DNA of 18,235 nucleotides from an uncultured Mollicutes bacterium (GTDB lineage Bacteria; Bacillota_I; Bacilli_A; RFN20; CAG-826): positions 1-18,235 of the forward strand of contig UQXJ01000028.1 in NCBI GenBank assembly GCA_900545015.1, given 5' to 3'. The translations under genes and the position numbers were made by a program. Below the pieces are notes generated by a model, which did not search any database, was not told the origin of the DNA, and saw only the letters and a list, made by a program, of their open reading frames with translations. Shown here piece after piece: positions 6,721 through 13,691 of this stretch (within the stretch, counting starts at the first letter, position 1; the number at the start of each line of letters is the position of its first letter).

Positions 6721-7770
6721 ATGAGAAAATACGATTATTCATTTCTTAGAAGCTTAAAAGTACCTGCCAATTTTCTAAATATGACAAGTGCAATTTATTC
6801 ATTAAAAACACTCGCCGATCAAAAGAAAAGTCAGTACCCTGACATTTTTACTAATTTAGAAAAGATAGCAATTATTCAATCTGTAAAAGGAAGTAATGCA
6901 ATTGAAGGAATTGTTACAACTGACAAAAGAATTGAAGAAATTGTTAATCAGAATTCTAATCCATTAAACCACACTGAAAAAGAGATTGCAGGATATAAAG
7001 ATGCACTAAACCTCATCCACGAGAATTATCAAAATATAAGTTTCGATTTCAATACAATAAAAAGTCTCCATCGAGTTATGCTTGATCGCACAGAATTACT
7101 ACATCGCGGAGATTTCAAAAAAGAAGACAATGTAATTCGTGAAAGGTATAAAGACGGAACGACAAGAATAAGATTTATGCCTGTAAAAGCTTCAGATGTA
7201 GAGACTGAGATGAATGAACTAGTTTATGCATATGTAGATGCTATAAATGATAGCGAAATTAATCAACTTATCTTGATTCCATGTGTCATTTTAGATTTTC
7301 TTTGCATTCATCCTTTTCAAGATGGAAACGGAAGAATGTCTAGACTATTATCGCTACTTTTAATGTATAAAAATGGCTTTGATATTTCAAAATACGTTTC
7401 ATTTGAAGAACAAATTAATAGAATGAAAGGAAACTATTATGAAGCTTTAAGGTTATCTTCTATTGGTTGGCACGAAAATAATAATGATTATATTCCATTT
7501 ATTGAAAATTTTCTTTATACATTATATTTATGTTACAAGGAATTAGACAAACGATTCTTAACTATTAAAAGTGGTAAGGTAAGCAAGACTAAAAGAGTAG
7601 AGGAAACAGTATTATCTTCATTTATACCAATCTCTAAAAAAGAAATTCAATATTTATTGCCTGATATATCAATTACAACAATCGAAAAAGTACTAACAAA
7701 CATGTTGAAAGAGGGACAAATAATAAAAATTGGCAATACTCATGATGCAAAATATATTAAAAATAAATAA
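6721..7770 (+). CDS. Fic domain protein with C-terminal winged helix
   Basis: 349 residues. The catalytic FIC motif is complete: HPFQDGNGRMSR, residues 197-208, with His197 as the general base. This predicts transfer of AMP (or another nucleotide part) from NTP to a hydroxyl of a target protein. An N-terminal inhibitory helix motif S58-x3-E62-G63 (SNAIEG) marks it as class II, held inactive by its own Glu finger. The last 65 or so residues (EETVLSSFIPISKKEIQYLL onward) look like a winged helix-turn-helix. A strong AGGAGG ribosome site sets the start. The gene stands alone, with no separate FicA-like antitoxin beside it, and its promoter lies within a box array that its own DNA-binding tail may read. 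It is a cytoplasmic regulator or toxin-like enzyme; the target is unknown. Confidence 0.9.
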   Translation: MRKYDYSFLRSLKVPANFLNMTSAIYSLKTLADQKKSQYPDIFTNLEKIAIIQSVKGSNAIEGIVTTDKRIEEIVNQNSNPLNHTEKEIAGYKDALNLIHENYQNISFDFNTIKSLHRVMLDRTELLHRGDFKKEDNVIRERYKDGTTRIRFMPVKASDVETEMNELVYAYVDAINDSEINQLILIPCVILDFLCIHPFQDGNGRMSRLLSLLLMYKNGFDISKYVSFEEQINRMKGNYYEALRLSSIGWHENNNDYIPFIENFLYTLYLCYKELDKRFLTIKSGKVSKTKRVEETVLSSFIPISKKEIQYLLPDISITTIEKVLTNMLKEGQIIKIGNTHDAKYIKNK

Positions 7771-7778
7771 TTTGCATA
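7771..7778 (+). repeat. Additional TTTGCATA box after the Fic stop codon
   Basis: An exact copy of the promoter-array 8-mer, preceded by AA as in two promoter boxes, begins directly after the Fic TAA. A near copy, GATGCAAA, lies 27 nt upstream within the gene (7744-7751). One such match in 18 kb of AT-rich DNA could be chance. Confidence 0.35.
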
Positions 7779-7800
7779 ATAAGTAGAATATTACTCTACA

Positions 7801-7844
7801 AAAAAACTACGATGTTTGGCATATCACTTAAATCGTAGTTTTTT
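7801..7844. terminator. Bidirectional intrinsic terminator between Fic and the feo operon
   Basis: A perfect 13-bp stem, AAAAAACTACGAT (7801-7813) with ATCGTAGTTTTTT (7832-7844), has an 18-nt loop. The A run on one side and T run on the other give a U tract on either strand. It lies between the convergent Fic gene and the last feo operon gene and can end both transcripts. Confidence 0.85.
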
Positions 7845-7850
7845 AATTAA

Positions 7851-8117
7851 TTAGTTATCTTTTTTCTCTTCTTCAGAGCAACAGCAACAATGTTTTTCTT
7901 CTTTCTTATATTTCTTTTTATAAGCTTTTAATAATTTCTTTCCTGATCCACCACAATCACATCCAGTTAATGATTTTTCTTTCATCTTTCTTAATGAGAA
8001 GTAAACGATAAGAATTAAAACTATTACTCCAAGAACTACAAGAATTACGATATCAGCCGTAGTTATTGAAGTGCTATTTTCAGTAGCATCTTCTAAAATA
8101 TTTAATAAATTCATCAT
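7851..8117 (-). CDS. FeoB-associated Cys-rich small membrane protein
   Basis: 88 residues: one predicted membrane helix (about 22-40), then a short basic segment, a GCDCGG motif (52-57), a Lys-rich stretch and a CCCC cluster (77-80) near the acidic C-terminus. One helix plus a CxC-Gly motif next to feoB matches the FeoB-associated Cys-rich protein family of Bacillota (PF12669 type). The cysteines are presumably cytoplasmic and may bind Fe2+ or an Fe-S centre during transport; this is inference. The ATG lies 1 nt after the feoB stop with only a weak AGGT upstream, so translation is probably coupled. A second ATG directly follows the first and could be the true start. The CCCC cluster is additional to the family core. 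Confidence 0.78.
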   Translation of the reverse strand: MMNLLNILEDATENSTSITTADIVILVVLGVIVLILIVYFSLRKMKEKSLTGCDCGGSGKKLLKAYKKKYKKEEKHCCCCSEEEKKDN

Positions 8118-8118
8118 A

Positions 8119-10608
8119 TTAATTACCTAAAGCAAGTTCTTCTTTCTTCTTTTTATTGTTATATAAAACAAGTAAAACGATAACGATAATAATTAATGGA
8201 ATAAAGATTGCTAATGTCCAAAGATATGTAAAGCCAATATAAATAAACATTGAAACAAAGTATGAAGTTGCAATCCAGAATCCAATTGTTGACCAGAATT
8301 TTCCTTTTGGAAGTTCTGCTTTTGCTGTTGCACAAGCTGCAAAGCAAGGAATTGTTAACATATTGAATGCAATAAATGCAATGACACCCCAAGAATTAAT
8401 TCCAGTTGATTGAACCATAGCAATTGCAGCATTTAAACCTTCTTCAACTTCTCCATCAGCTCCAGCAAAACGTGGAAGAATTAAAGCAAGTGATCCAATT
8501 GTTGAAATAACGTTTTCTTTTGCAACTAAGCCATTTAAAGCAGCAACTGCGAAGACCCATCCATAGCTTGAAAGTTGTGATCCAAATCCAAGTGGTGTAA
8601 AGATTGGTTGAATGAACTTTCCAAGTGAAGCAAGAATTGAATTGCCTATTGATTCAGCAGCAAGTATTGTTTCTGGAGCACCTGGTTCCATTTCAGCAAT
8701 ACCTTCAATATCAATAAATGTCCAATCCCATCTAAAGTGAGATGTAAACCAAATAAGAATTGTTGAAAGTAAAATAATTGTGAATGCTTTTTTAACGAAG
8801 TGTTTTGTTTTATCCCATAAGTGAACCATTAAAGACTTAGGTTGTGGCCAGTGATAAGCTGGTAATTCCATAATGAATGGTGGGACTTTTCCTCTTAATG
8901 CAGTAGCTCTCATAATAATAACTGTAACAAGAGCAACAACCATACCGAGAACATACATTGAATAAACGATAATTTCAGGATTGAAACTTGGTAAGAAAAT
9001 TTTAACAACAGCATAAGCAAATACAGTTAAGATAGGTGCTTTTGCTCCACATGAGAAGAATGGAATAACGCGAATTGTTGAAATTCTTTCTTTATCATCA
9101 GCAAGTGTACGTGTATTAATCATTGCAGGAACTGAACATCCAAAACCCATAATCATAGGCATAAATGCTCTTCCTGAAAGACCAAATTTTCTAAAGATTC
9201 TATCAAGAATAAATGCAACACGAGCCATATATCCTGAATCTTCTAAGATTGCGAAGAATAAGAATAAGAATAAGATTTGAGGTAAGAATCCAAGGACTGC
9301 GAATAAACCGCCTAAGATGCCATCGCAAACAAGTCCGATTGCCCAGTTTGATGCTCCTGCATTAGTTAAGCCAACATTAACGAGAGTAGTAATTGATCCT
9401 GTTATACCATTAAAGATATTTGCAAGAATGACACCTGGAGAGTTGATTGCTCCGTTAGCAAAACAACCTGCAAAGTTGTTATAAATTTGTTGTCCAAGTG
9501 TTAATTCACCTTCTATTTCAGGGAAGCTAACAAGTCCTCCTTCAATTCCATCAAAGCATCCTGCTGCTCCTAAATAAAATAAATCTTCACTAAATGTTAA
9601 GTGAAAAATAACAAATAAGATAATCAAGAAAATGGGAATACCAAGCCATCTATTTGTTAAAACTTTATCTATTTTATCAGAGATTGTTAACTTCTTTTCG
9701 TTTTCGATAACATCTTCTGATTTTGGCTTAAGATGGAAGAATTCTCTAATTTTTTTGTTTCTTTCAATCTTTTTATCAATTTTTTGTGCCTTTTTTGCAA
9801 GCTTTTTATTCATTTTTGAATCTAAACTTGTATCAACAATTTTGACACTGTGGAAGTGTTCAGATATATATTTATATCTAGCATCAGCAACGATTGCTTC
9901 AAAATCACTTCCAAATACATCATCTTTAAAAGTTGCTTTATAAGCTTCAACCATATGAACTAAATCTGGGTGAGCTTCTGTTTCAAGCTTATCGAGTTCA
10001 ACAAGTTTAACAGCGTGGAACAAAGGATTTTCAACTTTCATTCCTTCAAAAGCGATCTTACAATCATTAATTAAATGATTTAAATTGCTATTTTCTAAAA
10101 CTGTTTTTCCAACTCTATGTTTATTGCTTGATTCGTAAGCAACTTTCATGAGTTCATCGAGATTAGTTTCTTTTAAAGCTGAAATTTCAACAACAGGAAT
10201 TCCAAGTCCTTCACTTAAAAGTTTTACATTTACAGTTTGGCCGTTCTTTTCAAGTTGGTCCATCATGTTTAATGCAATAACCATTGGAACATCTATTTCA
10301 AGAAGTTGAGTTGAAAGATATAAGTTTCTTTCAAGGTTTGTTGCATCAACGATATTAATCACGCAATCTGGTTTTTCTTCAAGAATATAATTACGTGAAA
10401 TAACTTCTTCAGGTGTATAAGGGGAAAGTGAATAAATACCAGGTAAATCAATAATCGAAATTGGTTCTTCTAATTTTTTATAAGTTCCTTCTTTTTTATC
10501 AACTGTAACACCAGGCCAGTTTCCTACATAAGCTGTTGAGCCTGTAAGGACATTGAATAAAGTAGTTTTTCCACAGTTAGGATTACCAGCAAGAGCAAAT
10601 CTTTTCAT
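8119..10608 (-). CDS. feoB: Ferrous iron transporter FeoB
   Basis: 829 residues; many FeoB are 650-770. The N-terminal G domain has G1 GNPNCGKT (8-15), G2 Thr35 in NWPGVT, G3 DLPG (54-57) and G4 NMMD (114-117). The Fe2+-specific membrane part follows with two Gate-like halves (LFLFFAILEDSGYMARVAF, FGCSVPA, and later LVAKENVIST). It moves Fe2+ into the cell across the cytoplasmic membrane, gated by GTP. The extra length comes mainly from a Lys-rich linker between the G domain and the first helix (about residues 262-310, with KKLAKKAQKIDKKIERNKK) and external loops. The start ATG overlaps the feoA TGA stop (ATGA), giving tight translational coupling. Confidence 0.96.
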   Translation of the reverse strand: MKRFALAGNPNCGKTTLFNVLTGSTAYVGNWPGVTVDKKEGTYKKLEEPISIIDLPGIYSLSPYTPEEVISRNYILEEKPDCVINIVDATNLERNLYLSTQLLEIDVPMVIALNMMDQLEKNGQTVNVKLLSEGLGIPVVEISALKETNLDELMKVAYESSNKHRVGKTVLENSNLNHLINDCKIAFEGMKVENPLFHAVKLVELDKLETEAHPDLVHMVEAYKATFKDDVFGSDFEAIVADARYKYISEHFHSVKIVDTSLDSKMNKKLAKKAQKIDKKIERNKKIREFFHLKPKSEDVIENEKKLTISDKIDKVLTNRWLGIPIFLIILFVIFHLTFSEDLFYLGAAGCFDGIEGGLVSFPEIEGELTLGQQIYNNFAGCFANGAINSPGVILANIFNGITGSITTLVNVGLTNAGASNWAIGLVCDGILGGLFAVLGFLPQILFLFLFFAILEDSGYMARVAFILDRIFRKFGLSGRAFMPMIMGFGCSVPAMINTRTLADDKERISTIRVIPFFSCGAKAPILTVFAYAVVKIFLPSFNPEIIVYSMYVLGMVVALVTVIIMRATALRGKVPPFIMELPAYHWPQPKSLMVHLWDKTKHFVKKAFTIILLSTILIWFTSHFRWDWTFIDIEGIAEMEPGAPETILAAESIGNSILASLGKFIQPIFTPLGFGSQLSSYGWVFAVAALNGLVAKENVISTIGSLALILPRFAGADGEVEEGLNAAIAMVQSTGINSWGVIAFIAFNMLTIPCFAACATAKAELPKGKFWSTIGFWIATSYFVSMFIYIGFTYLWTLAIFIPLIIIVIVLLVLYNNKKKKEELALGN

Positions 10609-10910
10609 TCTTTGTTCTCCTTTTTCTTAAAAAAGTTGAAAAAAGATTTCTTTTCTTTTGTAGGAGTTTTATCTTTTACAATAGTCATTTTTAATGTAAC
10701 GAGTTCCGCTTCAACTTTTCTTAAAGTTAATTCATATCCACGGATATTAACTTCAATAGGATCACCGAGTGGAGCCTTCTTTTTTAATAAAATTTCTGCT
10801 CCAGGAGTAATTCCCATATCGAAAAGTCTTCTACGAATCGTACCTTCATCTTTAATGCTAGTTACGATTCCACACTCACCTATTTCAAAGTTGTTAAGTG
10901 TCTTTTCCAT
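10605..10910 (-). CDS. feoA: FeoA-domain protein (second copy)
   Basis: 101 residues from the ATG at 10910, with an AAAGGA ribosome site 6 nt upstream. A longer reading from 10934 would overlap the preceding feoA gene, so it is not used. The SH3-like FeoA fold is recognisable from GECGIVTSIKDEGTIRRRLFDMGITPG, then APLGDPIEVNIRGYELTLRKVEA. FeoA is a small cytoplasmic partner of FeoB. A Lys/Phe-rich tail (KKSFFNFFKKKE) follows the domain. The stop is TGA and overlaps the feoB start, which shows that TGA terminates translation in this organism. Confidence 0.9.
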   Translation of the reverse strand: MEKTLNNFEIGECGIVTSIKDEGTIRRRLFDMGITPGAEILLKKKAPLGDPIEVNIRGYELTLRKVEAELVTLKMTIVKDKTPTKEKKSFFNFFKKKENKE

Positions 10911-10923
10911 ATTTTTCCTTTCT

Positions 10924-11136
10924 TTATGCAACAAATATTTTCATTGCAATATTCTTATCAAGAGCAAGTCTTCCTTCTTTAACAAGAACAATTACACTAC
11001 CGTTTTCAGAAGATAAGACTTGAATCTTACTATTAACGGTAATTCCTAAATTTTCTAAGTGTTTCTTAGTCGTTTCATCAACAAGTATTCTTGTGATTGT
11101 TAATTCAACGTTTAATGGTGCAATAAATATTGGCAT
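10924..11136 (-). CDS. feoA: FeoA-domain protein (first copy)
   Basis: 70 residues, an almost minimal FeoA domain. TTKKHLENLGITVNSKIQVLSS corresponds to the conserved RRLxxLGxxPG block, and GSVIVLVKEGRLALDKNIAMKI to the last strands. It is the promoter-proximal gene of the feo operon, with a strong GGAGGAG ribosome site; the next feoA starts 13 nt after its stop. The two FeoA proteins are divergent, and this one lacks the usual Gly-rich DPxxxxxxG loop in the middle, so they may have different roles in the FeoB complex. Confidence 0.85.
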   Translation of the reverse strand: MPIFIAPLNVELTITRILVDETTKKHLENLGITVNSKIQVLSSENGSVIVLVKEGRLALDKNIAMKIFVA

Positions 11137-11148
11137 AAATTCTCCTCC

Positions 11149-11175
11149 TTAACTATTAGTTAGTTAAGACTAACA
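11149..11175. promoter_or_regulatory. feo operator 1 and overlapping leader dyad
   Basis: The plus strand at 11160-11175 reads GTTAGTTAAGACTAAC, with perfect 6-bp arms and a 4-nt spacer, and covers the predicted feo transcription start near 11173. An overlapping perfect 8-bp inverted repeat, CTTAACTA/TAGTTAAG (11149-11156 and 11162-11169), directly precedes the ribosome site and could fold in the mRNA. The TTAG/CTAA half-sites resemble those bound by DtxR/IdeR-type metal repressors, though the spacing differs from the DtxR consensus. Confidence 0.55.
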
Positions 11176-11179
11176 CATA

Positions 11180-11208
11180 TTTTAATTACATGAGTTAGTC
11201 ATGTCAAA
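11180..11208 (-). promoter_or_regulatory. Promoter of the feo operon
   Basis: On the minus strand a perfect TTGACA (11208-11203), a 17-bp spacer and TAAAAT (11185-11180) make a strong sigma-70-type promoter. It would start near 11173, with a 37-nt leader. A/T tracts at 11212-11280 lie upstream, where UP elements occur. Confidence 0.8.
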
Positions 11209-11210
11209 CT
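11195..11210 (-). promoter_or_regulatory. feo operator 2 over the -35 box
   Basis: The minus strand reads GTTTGACATGACTAAC, an imperfect dyad that contains the -35 hexamer. It matches operator 1 (minus strand GTTAGTCTTAACTAAC) at 12 of 16 positions. The centres are 35 bp apart, one site on the -35 and one on the start point, a typical repressor arrangement for metal-dependent control. Confidence 0.55.
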
Positions 11211-11349
11211 ATTTTATTATTTTTATTATTTTTAAAAAATTATATTCTATGTAATATATAAAATATATTTATACCTTTAATCATTAATGCATAGTTTTCA
11301 AATTATCATTGCATTATCAAAAAGAAAGCACTTTTTTAAGTATTTTAAT

Positions 11350-11378
11350 TTGACTTTATAAAACAATGGGTATTTAAT
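11350..11378 (+). promoter_or_regulatory. Promoter of the atp operon
   Basis: TTGACT (11350-11355) lies 17 bp from TTTAAT (11373-11378), each one mismatch from consensus. Transcription would begin near 11385, giving a leader of about 27 nt that holds the GAAGGA ribosome site of atpB. Confidence 0.65.
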
Positions 11379-11411
11379 AGGTGTCTAGTAATAAAAGAGA
11401 AGGATTGATTT

Positions 11412-12257
11412 ATGGATTTTGGAAAGATTATTGAACCATTAACTTGGAATAATTTACCCCCAGAAATGCTCTCAAGTATACTCGCATTCTTAATTCTTTT
11501 AGTTATAACATTTTTAGTTCATTTTAAGATAAAACATTATGATCCACTTAAAAAACCAAGTGGTTTTATTAATGCTATCGAAGCTTTAGTGAATTTTGCT
11601 GATAACCAAGTAAAAGATTTAATGGGCGATGCATTTGAAGGATTTGGAGGTTACATTCTTTTTGTTGGAGCTTATATCTTTTTAGGATTTTTCATTGGAA
11701 TGATCGGCATTCCAAATGTTTTTCAACCTAACACTTCTTTCTATTTAGAAGCTTTACCAAACCCATTTACTAATCTCGCATTTCCTTTATCACTTGCATT
11801 ATTAACATTTCTTTTAACACACGGAACTGCTATAAAATATCAAAAACGGGCATATTTTAAGCGTTATATTGAACCAATTCCACTATTTTTACCTATAAAT
11901 CTTGTAACAATGTGGTCAAACGTTTTAAGTTTAACGCTCCGTTTATTTGGTAATGCTTTAGCTGGATATTGTGTTATCACTTTAATTTATGTTGGAATTG
12001 GAACAATTATTCCAGGTACTTATTTTGGTTTTATGCTTGAACCAATTTTAGCACCAATTGCTCACTTATATTTCGATGTATTTGATGGGTTTATTCAACT
12101 TGCTGTCTTTACAATGCTTACAATGATAAATGTAAGTGCAGAATATATTTCTCCTGAAGATGTTATTGCAGCGCGTAATGCAAAGGCAGAATATAAAAAA
12201 GAAAAGTTAGCTAAAAAACAATCTAAGAAACTTTTAAAACAAAAAGCACGTAATTAA
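11412..12257 (+). CDS. atpB: ATP synthase Fo subunit a
   Basis: 281 residues, 5-6 membrane helices. The essential stator arginine is Arg177 in SLTLRLFGNALAG, matching the SLxLRLFGN motif (E. coli Arg210). The C-terminal helix (DGFIQLAVFTMLTMINVSAEYI) forms the other half of the ion channels. Subunit a passes the coupling ion to and from the c-ring in the cytoplasmic membrane. The tail of about 30 residues is Lys-rich (KKEKLAKKQSKK), longer and more basic than in many homologues. A GAAGGAT ribosome site sets the start. It is first in the operon; no atpI precedes it. Confidence 0.95.
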   Translation: MDFGKIIEPLTWNNLPPEMLSSILAFLILLVITFLVHFKIKHYDPLKKPSGFINAIEALVNFADNQVKDLMGDAFEGFGGYILFVGAYIFLGFFIGMIGIPNVFQPNTSFYLEALPNPFTNLAFPLSLALLTFLLTHGTAIKYQKRAYFKRYIEPIPLFLPINLVTMWSNVLSLTLRLFGNALAGYCVITLIYVGIGTIIPGTYFGFMLEPILAPIAHLYFDVFDGFIQLAVFTMLTMINVSAEYISPEDVIAARNAKAEYKKEKLAKKQSKKLLKQKARN

Positions 12258-12278
12258 TAAAACTAGGAGGCAAATTTT

Positions 12279-12497
12279 ATGGTATTTATCGGTTTAGGAA
12301 TTTCATGTATAGCAATGGGTCTTGCTGCTATCGGTGAAGGTTGGGGTGTATCTAAAGCAATGGATGCAATTGGTAGAAATCCAAGTGCTGCTAAAGATAT
12401 CAGAACTAACATGATCGTCGGTCTTGCTTTAATTGAAACAGTTGCTATTTATATTCTTGTCGTTGCTATTTTAATGGCTTTCGTTGTAAAGGCTTAA
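12279..12497 (+). CDS. atpE: ATP synthase Fo subunit c with two carboxylates
   Basis: 72 residues, two helices joined by the polar loop GRNPSAAKD (R33-N34-P35). The ion-binding carboxylate is Glu53 in helix 2 (ALIETVAIY). Aligned with the Ilyobacter tartaricus c subunit through the shared GxG and RxP positions, the helix 1 site of Gln32 is occupied here by Glu20 (IGEGWG), while Thr54 and Tyr58 fall on Ser66 and Tyr70. A Glu in both helices is the two-carboxylate motif described for the Na+-binding c-ring of Fusobacterium nucleatum, so Na+ coupling is likely but unproven. A strong TAGGAGG ribosome site precedes the ATG. Confidence 0.95.
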   Translation: MVFIGLGISCIAMGLAAIGEGWGVSKAMDAIGRNPSAAKDIRTNMIVGLALIETVAIYILVVAILMAFVVKA

Positions 12498-12508
12498 GTT
12501 TAAGAATT

Positions 12509-13108
12509 ATGAAGAAATCAAGATTATTAACATTATTACTCATTTCTTCAGGTTCTTTGCTATTATCAAGTTGTGATACTGATATGATTGAAGATAAAGT
12601 ATCAACAACAGTCAATAACATGCTACCAAATTTATGGGTTACATTAATTCAATTAGCAATGTTTGTTCTTATTGCTATTCTTTTTATGGTGTTTGCTTAT
12701 AAACCAATTAAAAAGAAACTCGAACAACGTGCTAATTACATTGATAGAAACATCAAAGATAGCGAAAAACTTATTAAAGAAAGTGAAAATAAGATAAATG
12801 AAGCTAATGCTACAATTTTAGCAAGTCAAAAGAAGGCTGGAGAAATCGTCTCAACTGCTCAAAAGAACGCTGAGATTAAAGCTCAAGCTGTTGAAAAAGA
12901 ATTAAAAGAAACAATCGAAGCTCAAAGAGTTCTTGCTCATAAAGACATCGAAGATGAAAGAAAAAAGATGATTGAAGAAGCTAATGAGCACATTGTTAAT
13001 ACTGCAATTGAAACTAGTAAACAAATCTTAAAAAGAGAAGTTAAAGTCGAGGATAACGATAAATACATCAACGATTTTATCGATCAATTAAATAAAGAGG
13101 ATAAATAA
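12509..13108 (+). CDS. atpF: ATP synthase Fo subunit b, lipoprotein type
   Basis: 199 residues. The first 22 residues, MKKSRLLTLLLISSGSLLLS then SC, form a lipoprotein signal with lipobox LSSC (Cys22). The normal b membrane helix follows (about 43-66, NLWVTLIQLAMFVLIAILF), then a long charged coiled coil to the C-terminus that reaches the delta subunit. After processing the b subunit would have both a lipid anchor and a transmembrane helix. A lipoprotein b subunit is known from Mycoplasma pneumoniae. No clear Shine-Dalgarno sequence lies before the ATG, which follows the atpE stop by 11 nt. Confidence 0.93.
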   Translation: MKKSRLLTLLLISSGSLLLSSCDTDMIEDKVSTTVNNMLPNLWVTLIQLAMFVLIAILFMVFAYKPIKKKLEQRANYIDRNIKDSEKLIKESENKINEANATILASQKKAGEIVSTAQKNAEIKAQAVEKELKETIEAQRVLAHKDIEDERKKMIEEANEHIVNTAIETSKQILKREVKVEDNDKYINDFIDQLNKEDK

Positions 13109-13109
13109 A

Positions 13110-13691
13110 ATGGATAACGATGCCATTTATAATAAAATTGCAGAAGGCTTATATGCTAGTGCAGTAGAAAATAACACTCTTGCTACTTATAAAGAAGATT
13201 TAAAATTTATTGTTTGGAATTTAGTCATCAATAAAGAATACTTCGACTTTTTAAAGTCTCCTTTTATTGAGGAAAAAAATAAATTTAAGTCACTTGATGA
13301 AATTTTTTCTAGTGTTGTCGTTCCTGAAGTTTTAGATTTTATCAAGCTTGTAATCAACAAGGGATTAATTAGTGGCATTGAATATATTCAAAAACATTTT
13401 AATGAACTTGCAGCTATTAAAGAAAATATCATTTTAGGTACTGTATATAGTGCAATTAAACTTAAGAAGAACCAAATTGTTGCTTTAGAAAAAACATTTG
13501 GAAAGAAATTTAATCACACTGTCGAACTTAAAAATATTATTGATGAATCATTAATTATTGGAATCAGGGTTTTAATTAATGGTTATATTTATGAATATAG
13601 TGCAGAAAGCGAATTAGAAGCAATTAAAAACGGTTTAATTACTAATATAAATAAAGAAACTAACTCGAAAGGAGAGATAAAAAATGGCTAA
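13110..13691 (+). CDS. atpH: ATP synthase F1 subunit delta
   Basis: 193 residues, slightly longer than the usual 175-185. The order in the operon and the C-terminal block (GTVYSAIKLKKNQIVALEKTFGKKF, then IDESLIIGIRVLINGYIYEYS) identify the OSCP/delta family; the N-terminal six-helix domain is weakly conserved, as usual. It links the top of F1 to the b stalk. The ATG follows the atpF stop after 1 nt and uses AGAGGA inside atpF as ribosome site. Its 3' end overlaps atpA by 8 nt. Confidence 0.92.
   Translation: MDNDAIYNKIAEGLYASAVENNTLATYKEDLKFIVWNLVINKEYFDFLKSPFIEEKNKFKSLDEIFSSVVVPEVLDFIKLVINKGLISGIEYIQKHFNELAAIKENIILGTVYSAIKLKKNQIVALEKTFGKKFNHTVELKNIIDESLIIGIRVLINGYIYEYSAESELEAIKNGLITNINKETNSKGEIKNG

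Noticed and set aside
9632..9943. Plus-strand open frame of 103 codons within feoB
   Set aside because: Antisense to the FeoB linker region; hydrophobic character comes from reading Lys-rich codons backwards.
10612..11016. Plus-strand open frame of 134 codons across the feoA genes
   Set aside because: Antisense to two FeoA-domain genes with good ribosome sites; the translation is low-complexity Phe/Ser/Lys.
11149..11211. Fur box upstream of feo
   Set aside because: The dyads do not match GATAATGATAATCATTATC-type repeats; TTAG/CTAA half-sites fit a DtxR-like regulator better.
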